A stretch of DNA of 62,199 nucleotides from a virus: positions 1 to 62,199 of the IMG/VR virus record IMGVR_UViG_3300043449_001468. The stretch is one strand, 5' to 3'. How positions within the stretch are numbered: position 1 is the stretch's first letter; each line of letters opens with the position of its first letter. Under the pieces are notes generated by a model, which was not told where the DNA came from, did no database searches, and saw only the letters and a list, made by a program, of their open reading frames with translations. The translations under genes and the position numbers were made by a program. This document shows, piece after piece, positions 1 through 9,262 of this stretch.

Positions 1-63
1 AGTCGCACCTATCAAATAAAGGACATAATCCAATGGGAACGATTCATTTCTGGTGTGCAATGA
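1..63 (+). CDS. uvsY: UvsY recombination mediator, 3' end only
   Basis: Frame 1 is open from the window edge to a TGA at 61-63 and encodes 20 residues beginning SRTYQIKDII and ending FISGVQ. This lines up with the C-terminus of T4 UvsY as I remember it (SRGFAIKHI, then an F and a G in the same places). In T4-like phages uvsY lies directly before uvsW, as here. UvsY loads UvsX recombinase onto gp32-coated single-stranded DNA. Most of the gene is outside the window, so the call rests on a short match plus gene order. Confidence 0.65.
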   Translation, partial: SRTYQIKDIIQWERFISGVQ

Positions 64-81
64 TTCTGGGCTAACTGTAAT

Positions 82-1545
82 ATGTCCAACACACTATTAG
101 TCACCAAGAAAAACGAGGCACTCCTTCATATTGCCTGTGATGAGTCTACATCACAAGAGCTGTCGGACTATTTTGCCTTTTATGTACCGAACTATCAGTT
201 CACCCCTCTGTTCAAAAATAAAATGTGGGATGGGAAGATCCGGTTGTTCGACCGTCGATATGCGACATTGCCGGGGGGTCTGCTCAATCATCTCAAAAAA
301 TTTGCCACCGATCGCGGGTATACTCTTTCCATCGATGATGCAGTCCTATTGACCACCAGTTTCTCTATTGCGGAGGCAGAGGCCTTTGCCACAGCATTGC
401 GACTTCCCCATACCCCCTATGATTATCAAATCGAGGCATTTACCAGGGCGATTCGCAATCGACGGACCCTCATTGTGAGTCCTACGTCTTCCGGCAAATC
501 GTTGATCATCTACATGATTGTCAGATACTTACAGCAGAACCATCGTAAAGGTCTTATTATTGTTCCCACGACTTCATTGGTAGAACAACTATTTACTGAT
601 TTTATATCGTATGGCTGGGATGCAGATAAGTACGCCCATCGACTCTACGCAGGTAAGGAGAAACACACTAAACATTTTCTCACAATTTCCACATGGCAGA
701 CATTGCACCTACAATCCCCGGAGTATCTGTCGCAATTTGATTTTGTAATCGGGGATGAGGCACATTTAGCCAAGGGGAAATCGTTGTCTGCCATTCTCAC
801 CAATCTGATCAACGCAGATGTGCGAATAGGTACCACAGGGACACTCGACGGAACCACCACACATCGACTGGTCCTTGAGGGTCACTTTGGACCCGTGTAT
901 CAGGTGGCGACCACCAAAGAACTGATGGATGCTGGGCAAGTGTCCACGCTAGAGATCAAATGTCTTGTGTTGAAGTACCCTGAGGAGATGTGTAGGACTC
1001 TCAGGAAATCCGACTACAGAGAGGAATATGATACCGTCATTGCCTATGCTCCCAGAGGCAAATTCATTCGTAATCTTGCCCTTTCCCTGCATGGGAATAC
1101 TCTTATCTTATTCCAACTGGTCGACAGACATGGAAGGCCGATGTTCGAGGATCTGCGCGATTCTACCGACAAACATCAGGTATTCTTTGTGCATGGTAAA
1201 GTAGAAACTGAGGAGCGCGAGGAGGTTCGACGAATCACTGAGATCAGCGATAATGCCATCATCGTGGCCTCGTATGGCACCATGAGCACAGGCACCAATA
1301 TTAAGAAACTCCATAATGTCATCTTTGCCTCCCCCTCAAAATCCAAAATCCGCAATCTACAATCTATAGGAAGACAATTGCGATTAGCGGAAGGAAAGAA
1401 TGGAGCCACGCTGTTTGACATTGTGGACGATCTTCGCATCGGTAAACATGAGAATTACTTACTCAAGCACTTCATCGAACGGGTGAATATCTACAACGCC
1501 GAGAAATTTAGCATGAAGCACTATTACATTGACTTAAAGGGATAA
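82..1545 (+). CDS. uvsW: UvsW-like ATP-dependent DNA/RNA helicase
   Basis: This 487-residue superfamily 2 helicase is close to T4 UvsW in length. A Q-motif-like YDYQIEAF lies at about residue 113, Walker A SPTSSGKS at 133-140, the DEAH box (GDEAH) at 225-228, GTTGTLDG near 252 and the motif VI-like QSIGRQLR near 430. UvsW drives branch migration of recombination intermediates and unwinds R-loops at phage origins, which helps the switch from origin- to recombination-dependent replication. The first 90 residues match the small N-terminal DNA-binding part of the family. No clear Shine-Dalgarno sequence precedes the ATG. It follows uvsY by 18 bases. Confidence 0.93.
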   Translation: MSNTLLVTKKNEALLHIACDESTSQELSDYFAFYVPNYQFTPLFKNKMWDGKIRLFDRRYATLPGGLLNHLKKFATDRGYTLSIDDAVLLTTSFSIAEAEAFATALRLPHTPYDYQIEAFTRAIRNRRTLIVSPTSSGKSLIIYMIVRYLQQNHRKGLIIVPTTSLVEQLFTDFISYGWDADKYAHRLYAGKEKHTKHFLTISTWQTLHLQSPEYLSQFDFVIGDEAHLAKGKSLSAILTNLINADVRIGTTGTLDGTTTHRLVLEGHFGPVYQVATTKELMDAGQVSTLEIKCLVLKYPEEMCRTLRKSDYREEYDTVIAYAPRGKFIRNLALSLHGNTLILFQLVDRHGRPMFEDLRDSTDKHQVFFVHGKVETEEREEVRRITEISDNAIIVASYGTMSTGTNIKKLHNVIFASPSKSKIRNLQSIGRQLRLAEGKNGATLFDIVDDLRIGKHENYLLKHFIERVNIYNAEKFSMKHYYIDLKG

Positions 1546-1604
1546 GTCTGCTATACTAAATGGTTCTACAGACTTTCATCCTACAGGTTTATTCTAGGAG
1601 GATC

Positions 1605-2153
1605 ATGGCCCATACCCATTATGTCAATAACCAAGAACTTCTTGCGGCAATCATCGAGCATCGTAGAGCTGTCAAAGAGCACAAAAAGGAACAACTTGAC
1701 CCTCCCATGCTCAGTGACTATATCGGAACCTGTTTCTTGAAAATTGCCGAGCATCTTTCCAGAAAGCCTAATTTTGCCTCCTATACATTCAGAGAGGACA
1801 TGATTGCCGACGCTGTGGAGAATTGTATCCAGTATGTCCACAATTTCAATCCTTCTAAGTCAAAGAATCCTTTTTCCTACTTTACCCAGATCATTTATTT
1901 CGCATTTCTTCGTCGTATCAACAAGGAAAAGAAACAGCTCTATGCCAAGTACAAGGCCACCGAACAACTGGGATTACTGCAAAACAGCGAGGAGCACAAT
2001 CTAGAGGAGCTGGGCCTAGGTAACGGGAGACAGTTTCACGTCTACGAGAACATTTCGGATTTTATTCAGACCTTTGAAACTAGCCGCAAGAAACGACAAA
2101 AACCCTCCAAGCGAGCCCAGGGAGGGGTGCTCAAATTTGTGGGGGATCTATGA
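1605..2153 (+). CDS. 55: Late-transcription sigma factor gp55
   Basis: This 182-residue protein resembles gp55 of T4-like phages, a minimal sigma factor that directs host RNA polymerase to TATAAATA late promoters together with the sliding clamp. The recognisable part is a sigma region 2-like block around FNPSKSKNPFSYFTQIIYFAFLRRINKEKKQ. I chose the ATG at 1605 because TAGGAGG lies just upstream at 1595-1601; an earlier in-frame start at 1560 has no such site. The stop overlaps the start of gene 47 (ATGA). Its presence agrees with the TATAAATA octamers found elsewhere in the window. Confidence 0.88.
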   Translation: MAHTHYVNNQELLAAIIEHRRAVKEHKKEQLDPPMLSDYIGTCFLKIAEHLSRKPNFASYTFREDMIADAVENCIQYVHNFNPSKSKNPFSYFTQIIYFAFLRRINKEKKQLYAKYKATEQLGLLQNSEEHNLEELGLGNGRQFHVYENISDFIQTFETSRKKRQKPSKRAQGGVLKFVGDL

Positions 2154-3232
2154 AGCTGGCGATTATTAGTGACACTCACGCCGGGGCAAGATCCGATAAC
2201 CCCCACATCAACGACTATTTTTTTCGGTTTTGGGATAACATCTTCTTCCCCGCACTGAGAGCCCACAAGATCGACCGCGTGGTGCATCTGGGGGATGTGG
2301 TGGATCGTAGAAAATTTATCAATTTTGCGATCTGGAATAAATGGACCACATCATTTTTTGATCGTCTCAATGATGAATTCCATATGCCTATGGATATGCT
2401 CACGGGCAATCATGATGTGTACTACAGGAACACTAATGATGTCAATGCGCTTGATGAACTCCTAGGCAAATATGAGAATATCCGTATCTTTCGGGAAGTT
2501 ACGGACATGGACTATGATGGATTAACGGTCGCACTGATTCCCTGGATCAACAGCGGCAACTATGAGTCCTCTCTTGAGTACATTAAACATACCAAGGCTC
2601 CGGTCGTGTTCGGGCATCTGGAGATTTCAGGATTTGAAATGGATCCAGGAAACATCTGCCTCGGAGGACTTCATCGATCACTCTTTGAGCGATTCGACAT
2701 GGTACTCACAGGACATTTTCATCACAAATCAAGCGATGGCTGCATCTATTATCTGGGCAATCAATATGAGATGACTTGGGCAGATTATGGTGATGTTCGT
2801 GGGTTTCATATTTTTGATACCGATACACGGACGCTCACGTTCATTGAAAACCCCTATAAGATGTTTCATAAATTCACCTATGATGACCGTATCCAGACTT
2901 TCGAATTTTGGAAACAACAAGATTTCTCACACTATCAAAATAGCTATGTTAAGGTGGTGGTGGCCCACAAACAGAATCCATATCTGTTTGATACCGTGAT
3001 AGATTCCTTGCACAAAGCCACACCCGTCGATGTGACCATCGTAGAGGATTACACCGAGCAGGCGTTGGGCGGCAGCCACGACTCGGTAGACCAGGCCGAA
3101 GATACGATCACCATTGTGAGAAAGTGTGTGGATACCATGAAGCTTCCATCAGGCGTTGACAGTGACAAGTTGAAGGGTCTGTTGCAGGAATTGTACATCG
3201 AGGCCCTAAGTACCGAAACGGCGAGTCAATAA
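2150..3232 (+). CDS. 47: Recombination nuclease subunit gp47 (Mre11/SbcD-like)
   Basis: This 360-residue calcineurin-type metallophosphoesterase is the nuclease half of the gp46/gp47 complex, which resects DNA ends for recombination-dependent replication and helps degrade host DNA. The metal-binding motifs are visible in order: SDTHAG at residues 8-13, GDVVDRR near 49, TGNHD near 85, then GHLE and GHFHH further on. It overlaps gp55 by four bases and is followed two bases later by gene 46, so the two subunits are probably translated together. Confidence 0.95.
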   Translation: MKLAIISDTHAGARSDNPHINDYFFRFWDNIFFPALRAHKIDRVVHLGDVVDRRKFINFAIWNKWTTSFFDRLNDEFHMPMDMLTGNHDVYYRNTNDVNALDELLGKYENIRIFREVTDMDYDGLTVALIPWINSGNYESSLEYIKHTKAPVVFGHLEISGFEMDPGNICLGGLHRSLFERFDMVLTGHFHHKSSDGCIYYLGNQYEMTWADYGDVRGFHIFDTDTRTLTFIENPYKMFHKFTYDDRIQTFEFWKQQDFSHYQNSYVKVVVAHKQNPYLFDTVIDSLHKATPVDVTIVEDYTEQALGGSHDSVDQAEDTITIVRKCVDTMKLPSGVDSDKLKGLLQELYIEALSTETASQ

Positions 3233-3234
3233 CC

Positions 3235-4947
3235 ATGCTCATTTTCTCAACACTACGATACAAGAACTTTCTCTCATCCGGTAACTACTGGACCACCATT
3301 CAACTCAATAAGTCCCAGAATACACTGATAGTGGGAAAAAATGGTTCGGGAAAGTCGGCCGTCCTGGATGCGATTTGTTTTTCCCTCTACAACAAGCCGT
3401 TTCGTGACATTACCAAACCGGCGTTGGTGAATTCCATCAACCAAAAGGATGCTGTGGTTGAAATTGAATTCACCACGGAACATCATGCGTTCAAGGTCAT
3501 CCGTGGCATCAAACCTAATATTTTTGAGATCTATCGGGACGGAGAACTCATCAATCAAGCAGCCGATTCGCGTGACTATCAAGAATTTCTAGAGAAATTC
3601 ATTCTTAGACTCAACTACAAATCATTCATTCAGATTATTATCCTTGGCTCTGCCTCATTTACCCCATTCATGCAACTGTCTATGTCGGATCGTCGGTCGA
3701 TCATCGAAGATTTGCTAGACATCCAAATCTTCTCCCTTATGAATGCCTTGGTAAAAACGAAACAATCCGAATTGACGGCAAGGAAAAATGAGAACAAGGT
3801 CCTCATTGAAAATGCCCACGAGAAAATCTCTATGCAGAGTCGATATGCTAACGATGTGCAGCAAGACATCGCGCAACTGATGCAAGACAATATATCCGAA
3901 CAAGCGCAACACAACAAGGAGATTGAACGACTACATACGTTATGTGAGAAGACTGGGGCATCACTTGATTCGCTGAAAGCGAAGATTGTGGATAAACCAA
4001 AGATCGAGGCGACGATCAAGAAATTAACTCAACTTGAGACCCAAATCGAGCACAATCTCAACAAACATAGAAAAACCAAAACATTCTATGAGATAGAAGA
4101 GGTATGTCCCACCTGTGTTCAACCTATTCAAGCCGATTTTAAGGAGACGCAATTTACCCAGCTCACATCTAAAATAGAGGAATCAGAGTCGGGGCTCAAA
4201 CAAATCGAGGAGAAAATACGAGCCAATCAAACTAGACTAGCCGAGATTGCTGAGGTGGAGAAAGACATCACCAAGCATGAGCTGATGTACACCGAACTCA
4301 CCACGGCGAAGGCCCAGATTGGTAAATTCATACAAAAACTTAAGGACAAACTTCTACAGCTACAGGAAAAGAAACAGTCATCTGGGCGGGAAGAGGGGCG
4401 ACTTCTGGAACATAGGCAGGAGCTGGAAAAACTCGAAGCCACGAGGAAAGACACTCTGGAATCATTGGCATACTATGATGCTGCGGGCGTGTTGCTCAAA
4501 GACACAGGAATTAAGACAAAAATCATCCGTCAATATCTTCCCATCATTAATACGTTGGTCAATAAGTATCTTGCGTCAATGGATTTTTTTGTAAATTTCA
4601 ATCTCGACGAGACATTCAAAGAGACAATCAAATCCCGACATCGGGATGATTTCTCGTATGCCTCCTTCTCTGAAGGAGAAAAACAACGCATTGACATGGC
4701 TCTTATGCTCACCTGGAGATCGGTGGCCAAACTTAAAAATTCAGTGAACACCAATCTCTTGATCCTCGATGAAATATTCGATTCCTCTATGGACACCACC
4801 GGCGCCGAAGAGTTGACCAAGATTCTCCATAATCTTGATGGGGCAAACGTGTTTGTCATTTCCCATCGGGGGGACGTGCTACAAGATAAATTTCGTAGCG
4901 TACTCAAATTCGAAAAAATTCAGAATTTTAGTCACATCGCGACATAG
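3235..4947 (+). CDS. 46: Recombination nuclease ATPase subunit gp46 (Rad50/SbcC-like)
   Basis: This 570-residue SMC-like ATPase carries Walker A GKNGSGKS at residues 34-41, a coiled-coil arm, a zinc hook C291-P-T-C294 in the middle, a second coil, an ABC signature-like SFSEGEKQR and Walker B LLILDEIFD. It dimerises through the hook and with gp47 forms the end-resection nuclease. The length and domain order are normal for the T4 family. It sits directly behind gene 47. Confidence 0.95.
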   Translation: MLIFSTLRYKNFLSSGNYWTTIQLNKSQNTLIVGKNGSGKSAVLDAICFSLYNKPFRDITKPALVNSINQKDAVVEIEFTTEHHAFKVIRGIKPNIFEIYRDGELINQAADSRDYQEFLEKFILRLNYKSFIQIIILGSASFTPFMQLSMSDRRSIIEDLLDIQIFSLMNALVKTKQSELTARKNENKVLIENAHEKISMQSRYANDVQQDIAQLMQDNISEQAQHNKEIERLHTLCEKTGASLDSLKAKIVDKPKIEATIKKLTQLETQIEHNLNKHRKTKTFYEIEEVCPTCVQPIQADFKETQFTQLTSKIEESESGLKQIEEKIRANQTRLAEIAEVEKDITKHELMYTELTTAKAQIGKFIQKLKDKLLQLQEKKQSSGREEGRLLEHRQELEKLEATRKDTLESLAYYDAAGVLLKDTGIKTKIIRQYLPIINTLVNKYLASMDFFVNFNLDETFKETIKSRHRDDFSYASFSEGEKQRIDMALMLTWRSVAKLKNSVNTNLLILDEIFDSSMDTTGAEELTKILHNLDGANVFVISHRGDVLQDKFRSVLKFEKIQNFSHIAT

Positions 4948-4954
4948 GAGGTAC

Positions 4955-5680
4955 ATGATGACCAAGGACACACCTAATTTCACAGCAGCCCCAACCCCCC
5001 AAACGGATTCAGTGGGGACAGAGGTGTTTACCTATAACACCACCACACCTCCTCCTCTTGTCAAAAAACACTATGAATTACTACCACTGTATAATGAGCA
5101 TAATCCTATGCTCAAGCTGAGGCAACCTGAACTAGATTTTTCGTCTTTTCCGGCAAACATTGTTGAATTTGCCCGACAATTGGACTATACCATGAATCAC
5201 TATGGTGGGATGGGTCTCGCGGCACCTCAATGTGGATTCCCCTATAGAATGTTTGTGATGTCCGGTGGTGTGGTGTGTATCAACCCCAAGATTCTTCGCT
5301 CCGCCGACGAGACCATACGAGAAAAGGAGGGATGTCTGTCATACCCAGGACTATTCTTGCCCATTACTCGGCCACGTTCGGTCCACGTAGAATATTACAC
5401 GGTCAGTGGACAACGAGTGGAGGAGACATTCACAGGCGCCACGGCGCGAGTCTTCCAGCATGAGTGTGATCATCTCGACGGTAAAGTGTTCACCCGATAC
5501 GTGGGAACCCTCACGCTACAGATGGCCAAAAAGAAAAAGGAAAAGATGTTCAAAAAGATCAAACGTATCGTTGAGCATAAGGAAGCTCAGATTCGATACA
5601 CGGGGAGTGAACGCCGAAAAATTAACCCCGTAACTGGTCCTGAGGTAAGTAAATCTATCATCTCTCATAGGGAGAGCTAA
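4955..5680 (+). CDS. def: Peptide deformylase
   Basis: This protein of about 241 residues has the three deformylase motifs: GMGLAAPQ (GxGLAAxQ), EGCLSYPG (EGCLS) and QHECDHLDG (QHExDHLxG, with the metal-binding histidines and catalytic Glu). The enzyme removes the formyl group from new N-terminal Met. Phage copies are common in T4-like cyanophages and are thought to speed maturation of abundant phage or host proteins. An N-terminal extension of about 55 residues, rich in Pro and Thr, and a basic C-terminal tail flank the catalytic core; the role of both is unknown. TAGGAGG precedes the double ATG at 4955/4958. Confidence 0.93.
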   Translation: MMTKDTPNFTAAPTPQTDSVGTEVFTYNTTTPPPLVKKHYELLPLYNEHNPMLKLRQPELDFSSFPANIVEFARQLDYTMNHYGGMGLAAPQCGFPYRMFVMSGGVVCINPKILRSADETIREKEGCLSYPGLFLPITRPRSVHVEYYTVSGQRVEETFTGATARVFQHECDHLDGKVFTRYVGTLTLQMAKKKKEKMFKKIKRIVEHKEAQIRYTGSERRKINPVTGPEVSKSIISHRES

Positions 5681-6850
5681 ATGCAGCCTTGGCAACATGG
5701 ATTTGAATTGAGCGACCTCAAACAGCTTGAGAGCTTCTATGCTCCCCATAATCAGTATGCCCTTTCGGTGTTTGGGAAATTTAAGAAAAACGATATCGCT
5801 GCCCATCTACATGAGCAGACCCTCAAGTTATTCAATGAAACGGGCAGTGGACCTGCGGCGGCCATGGTCGTGGAACAGTCTAAGGTGCCCAGTAAGATCA
5901 CCATGTTTGGAAAGACAGTCATTGGGCATAAGATGAAAGGAGATATCACAGTGTCTCGTTTAGTGGGTGATCCTGGGATACTGAAAGACTCCCTCCATAC
6001 ACTCACGGAAGATTGTTGGCTCATCACCTACGCCGGAAATTCCCCCATCCGTCAGCTGGCCGTACAATCCGGATTTGATTATGTTGGACATAAGATCACC
6101 TCATTTTCTGAAATCTACGCTGTCTATTTTCGCAATGGATATTCAAGTACGAAACCTAGAGAACACCCCACCGTGAATCCAGCAGAGTTGGTGTCTATGG
6201 CAAAAATCTGTGACGTAGACACCGAGGTAATAGAAGCAATCCTGAATAAACTCCAACTATTGGCCCCAACATTTACCAACCATTACAGCAACTACAACAC
6301 GATGAATGCATGGTCGGCTATTGCACTGCGCGGCTATCTGCCCGATCCAGGATTTATCACCAAACCCCAGGAGATGAGTGATAAGTGGATGAGGGAGCAA
6401 AAAGAACAAGATTTTTTTATGCAGGATACCAATCTATATGCACAGTTCCCTGAGGTACGAGAACTGCTCTCATTTTTGGATGGAGATATCCATAGGGTCC
6501 GCTTTATGCGGCTCGCCCCAGGAGGAGGGGAATTGCAGCGACACACAGATCAAGTTGACAGAGACGCTGGAAATTCTCTCGGTCAACTGGCACGCCTACA
6601 TTTTCCATTGAAGACCAACAGTAAGGTATTGTTCAGCACCTGGAATGCCCAGGACGAAAAAGAAGATTATCATTATGGATTTGGGGAATGCTGGGTGATC
6701 GATACTCGGAAACCACATATGGCAGTAAATGGGGGTACCGAAGAACGGATTCATCTCGTTGTGGATACCATCGTGACCCCCAAACTCGAAAGGATGATCT
6801 GCGACAGTATGCCACTTCGTATTGGAGATCTCCATGGTTCCAACATATGA
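5681..6850 (+). CDS. GNAT-like domain fused to Asp/Asn beta-hydroxylase-like 2OG oxygenase
   Basis: This 389-residue protein appears to have two domains. Residues 1-150 end in a GNAT-like pattern (IRQLAVQSGFDYVGHKI followed by YAVYF), suggesting an N-acyltransferase fold. The C-terminal 150 residues resemble aspartyl/asparaginyl beta-hydroxylases: RLAPGGGELQRHTDQ with an HxD metal pair, then KPHMAVN and the 2-oxoglutarate-binding Arg in ERIHLVVDT. That domain would use Fe(II), O2 and 2-oxoglutarate to hydroxylate a protein or small molecule; the substrate is unknown. The start abuts the deformylase stop and its end overlaps the next gene, so it is in an operon with the PLP-fold gene and near the DNA methyltransferase. 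Confidence 0.65.
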   Translation: MQPWQHGFELSDLKQLESFYAPHNQYALSVFGKFKKNDIAAHLHEQTLKLFNETGSGPAAAMVVEQSKVPSKITMFGKTVIGHKMKGDITVSRLVGDPGILKDSLHTLTEDCWLITYAGNSPIRQLAVQSGFDYVGHKITSFSEIYAVYFRNGYSSTKPREHPTVNPAELVSMAKICDVDTEVIEAILNKLQLLAPTFTNHYSNYNTMNAWSAIALRGYLPDPGFITKPQEMSDKWMREQKEQDFFMQDTNLYAQFPEVRELLSFLDGDIHRVRFMRLAPGGGELQRHTDQVDRDAGNSLGQLARLHFPLKTNSKVLFSTWNAQDEKEDYHYGFGECWVIDTRKPHMAVNGGTEERIHLVVDTIVTPKLERMICDSMPLRIGDLHGSNI

Positions 6851-7640
6851 TGAACTAATTCGAATATATAGAAATACACTTAGCCAAAGAGGATGGCAGG
6901 ATCCAAACCCCCCAATCCAGATTGTCGAGCATGAAGGATATCTTGTGGTGCGCGACGATCTACTTGGCTATGGCAGCAAGGCACGATTTGTGGATTATAT
7001 GGTGCAAACTATGCCAGAACGGGAGATTGTCTTCGGATCATGCCCGGCTACAGGATATGCCCAGATCAGCCTTCCTGTAGTTGCGAAGCGATATGGCAAA
7101 TCAGTACATCTGTTCATGGCGCAACGAGATCTTTCTAAATTGCACCCCTATCAACAGCTAGGCGCCAAACTAGGGTCGAGGTATCATTGGGTGCCGTCTG
7201 GAATGCTCAATGTCACCAAGGCAAGGGCACGAGAGTATGCCGCAGAAGATCCTGCCAATAGAATGCTACTTCCGATTGGTCTAGAGCATCCCAGTGTGAT
7301 CGCCTCGATTATTCAGGTAGCCCATACCCAGATTCCATTCATTCCAGATCATGTGTGGTCCGTAGGATCATCAGGATGCCTGAATAGAGGACTTCAGCTC
7401 GCATGGCCGAACGCCGAGGTGCATGTGGTCAGTGTTGGGCATACCATGGGCGAGCGAGAAATTGGTCGTGCTATATATCATCGTTCTCCATATAAATTTG
7501 ATCAAATGGTCAAGAAACATGAGGCTCCCCCATTCCCAAGTGCCCCGACCTACGATGCCAAAGTGTGGGCACCGATGTGCGCCTGGTATGAGACACATCA
7601 TCGCCCAGATAAAGTATTAGTTTGGAATGTGGCCGCATAG
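6834..7640 (+). CDS. PLP-dependent (fold-type II) enzyme-like protein
   Basis: This 268-residue protein resembles the tryptophan-synthase-beta/ACC-deaminase superfamily. Features are YGSKARFVDYM near residue 46, placed like the PLP lysine region, then an FGSCPATGYAQ-type small-residue loop, an alternating VAKRYGKSVHLFM strand and AKLGSRYHWVP as in the mobile domain, and VGSSGCLNRGL as a phosphate-binding Gly/Ser loop. The reaction is unknown. The ATG at 6834 has GGAG six bases upstream; an in-frame TTG at 6822 is possible. It overlaps the upstream oxygenase gene and precedes a DNA methyltransferase, so a role in making a modified nucleobase or amino acid can be suspected but not shown. Confidence 0.5.
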   Translation: MVPTYDELIRIYRNTLSQRGWQDPNPPIQIVEHEGYLVVRDDLLGYGSKARFVDYMVQTMPEREIVFGSCPATGYAQISLPVVAKRYGKSVHLFMAQRDLSKLHPYQQLGAKLGSRYHWVPSGMLNVTKARAREYAAEDPANRMLLPIGLEHPSVIASIIQVAHTQIPFIPDHVWSVGSSGCLNRGLQLAWPNAEVHVVSVGHTMGEREIGRAIYHRSPYKFDQMVKKHEAPPFPSAPTYDAKVWAPMCAWYETHHRPDKVLVWNVAA

Positions 7641-7642
7641 GA

Positions 7643-7671
7643 TTGACATTCAACCTCAACTGTGAGATAAT
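7643..7671 (+). promoter_or_regulatory. Sigma-70-type promoter, start-adjacent
   Basis: TTGACA at 7643-7648 and GATAAT at 7666-7671 are separated by 17 bases. The expected +1, about seven bases downstream, falls at 7678-7679, exactly where the next gene's ATG lies, and no Shine-Dalgarno sequence is present. Confidence 0.75.
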
Positions 7672-7678
7672 GTAGATT

Positions 7679-9262
7679 ATGGACAAACAATGGTACTACG
7701 AGCGCAACACAGAATTAATGGCATCTCCTGTTAATCGCACCTTTGAAGAACTCCTATGGATGACACAAGACGAATTCCGTCAATGGGTCGTTGATCTTCG
7801 CAAGACCGTGGTGCAACTGTGGGACGAGAAGGGTCAACCTCCTCGTGTTGGTTACGACACCGCCGAGATCATCGAACAGTTTCAGAACATGGAACCCACG
7901 GTCGTTCAAGCATTCGAGCAACTTGACGAATATACTGGGACGAAGGATGTGATTCGATGTACCTCAAATTTAGGGAATGCGGTCAATCAATTTTTTCCTT
8001 CGATGATGGCCACCAGAATCAATTATACCAAGGATCCTAACGCAGGAAAATCTATCTATGATTATTTTGCAAGACCTGAACTCCTAGAGACATTTATCAA
8101 GTACGCCACGCGGCATTTTAAGCGCGACAGTTTCTATCATTTTTCCCGCACCCTAGGTGCATCCGACATCTCCAAATATGGGGTGTTGCCTGTTGCGGCA
8201 ACGGGGAAAGAGTGGATTCTTGAATTTGAATCTGGGCACTATCGCAGCAAAGGATGGGACTATTGGTTGGCTCCTCGTGAAGAGGATGCCACCTATACCG
8301 GCTACAACGAAGAACTCAAGGGGAAGCAATATCTTCGGGTATCCAAAGATGAGATTGAAACTCTCGGTGCCACGATTCCAGACAAATGCAAGACCAATGT
8401 GGATTGGTCCAAGGGAGAATCCTATACGATCCGTGTGTTTGAGCGAGGCAACCGAGTATTCCCCGCTGGACTCAAGGCATTTCGGGTCTCATTCAGCCAA
8501 TACGCGGTGAATTGGCCACCATTGGCCGCAAAATATATTTACGAACGCTATACCGAACCATGGAAAAAAGAATCTACCATCTACTGTTGGGACCCATCAA
8601 GTGGATGGGGAGGTCGTCTACTTGGCGCCATGTCTGTCAAGGATGATCGTCACATTACCTATCTGGGCAATGACCCCAATACCGATCATAACACCACCCC
8701 AGGAAGAACGAAATACCACGAGATCTACGATTTCTATCGAACCCATGTGCAGAAAGGTGGGCTGTTCGGCGCAGAACATACAGGCTTCAAATTCTGGCAA
8801 CTAGGCTCTGAGGTGATGCAGTTTGACCCAGACTTCCAACAGTACAAAGGGAAGTTGAGTCTGGTGTTTACCAGTCCACCGTATTTCAGTAAAGAGCGAT
8901 ATTCAGAAGATCCTGCCCAATCTTGTATCAAATTTGATACATATGAGGCGTGGCGAGACGGTTTCCTCACGGAAACACTCAGAACGGCCTATGGGTGGCT
9001 ACGACCCGGAGGAATCATAGCGTGGAACATTGCCAACGCTACATTTGGCGGAATTCGTCTACCCCTTGAAACGGACTCTTGCAGTATACTCAATTCATTG
9101 GGCATGAAACACATCGAAACCCTCAAGCTCGCGTTGGCTCAAATGCCCGGAGGAAACAGAATAGATTCAACATCAGGAATTCCGAAAACTGAACACTTTT
9201 GCAAAGTGAACAATCTCTGGCTGAAATATGAACCTATACTAATTTGGAGGAAGCCTCTTTGA
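7679..9262 (+). CDS. DNA methyltransferase (TSPPY type)
   Basis: This 527-residue protein has a SAM-dependent DNA methyltransferase core in its second half: a motif I-like WDPSSGWGGRLLGA near residue 305 and catalytic motif IV TSPPYF near 400, followed by WLRPGGIIAWNI. TSPPY is typical of N4-cytosine or N6-adenine methylases. The first 300 residues are not recognisable and may hold target recognition or another function. The order motif I then motif IV with a short C-terminus is unusual if the recognition domain is N-terminal. Its promoter places +1 at the ATG, suggesting a leaderless mRNA. The 3' end overlaps the convergent homing endonuclease gene by 29 bases. Confidence 0.8.
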   Translation: MDKQWYYERNTELMASPVNRTFEELLWMTQDEFRQWVVDLRKTVVQLWDEKGQPPRVGYDTAEIIEQFQNMEPTVVQAFEQLDEYTGTKDVIRCTSNLGNAVNQFFPSMMATRINYTKDPNAGKSIYDYFARPELLETFIKYATRHFKRDSFYHFSRTLGASDISKYGVLPVAATGKEWILEFESGHYRSKGWDYWLAPREEDATYTGYNEELKGKQYLRVSKDEIETLGATIPDKCKTNVDWSKGESYTIRVFERGNRVFPAGLKAFRVSFSQYAVNWPPLAAKYIYERYTEPWKKESTIYCWDPSSGWGGRLLGAMSVKDDRHITYLGNDPNTDHNTTPGRTKYHEIYDFYRTHVQKGGLFGAEHTGFKFWQLGSEVMQFDPDFQQYKGKLSLVFTSPPYFSKERYSEDPAQSCIKFDTYEAWRDGFLTETLRTAYGWLRPGGIIAWNIANATFGGIRLPLETDSCSILNSLGMKHIETLKLALAQMPGGNRIDSTSGIPKTEHFCKVNNLWLKYEPILIWRKPL

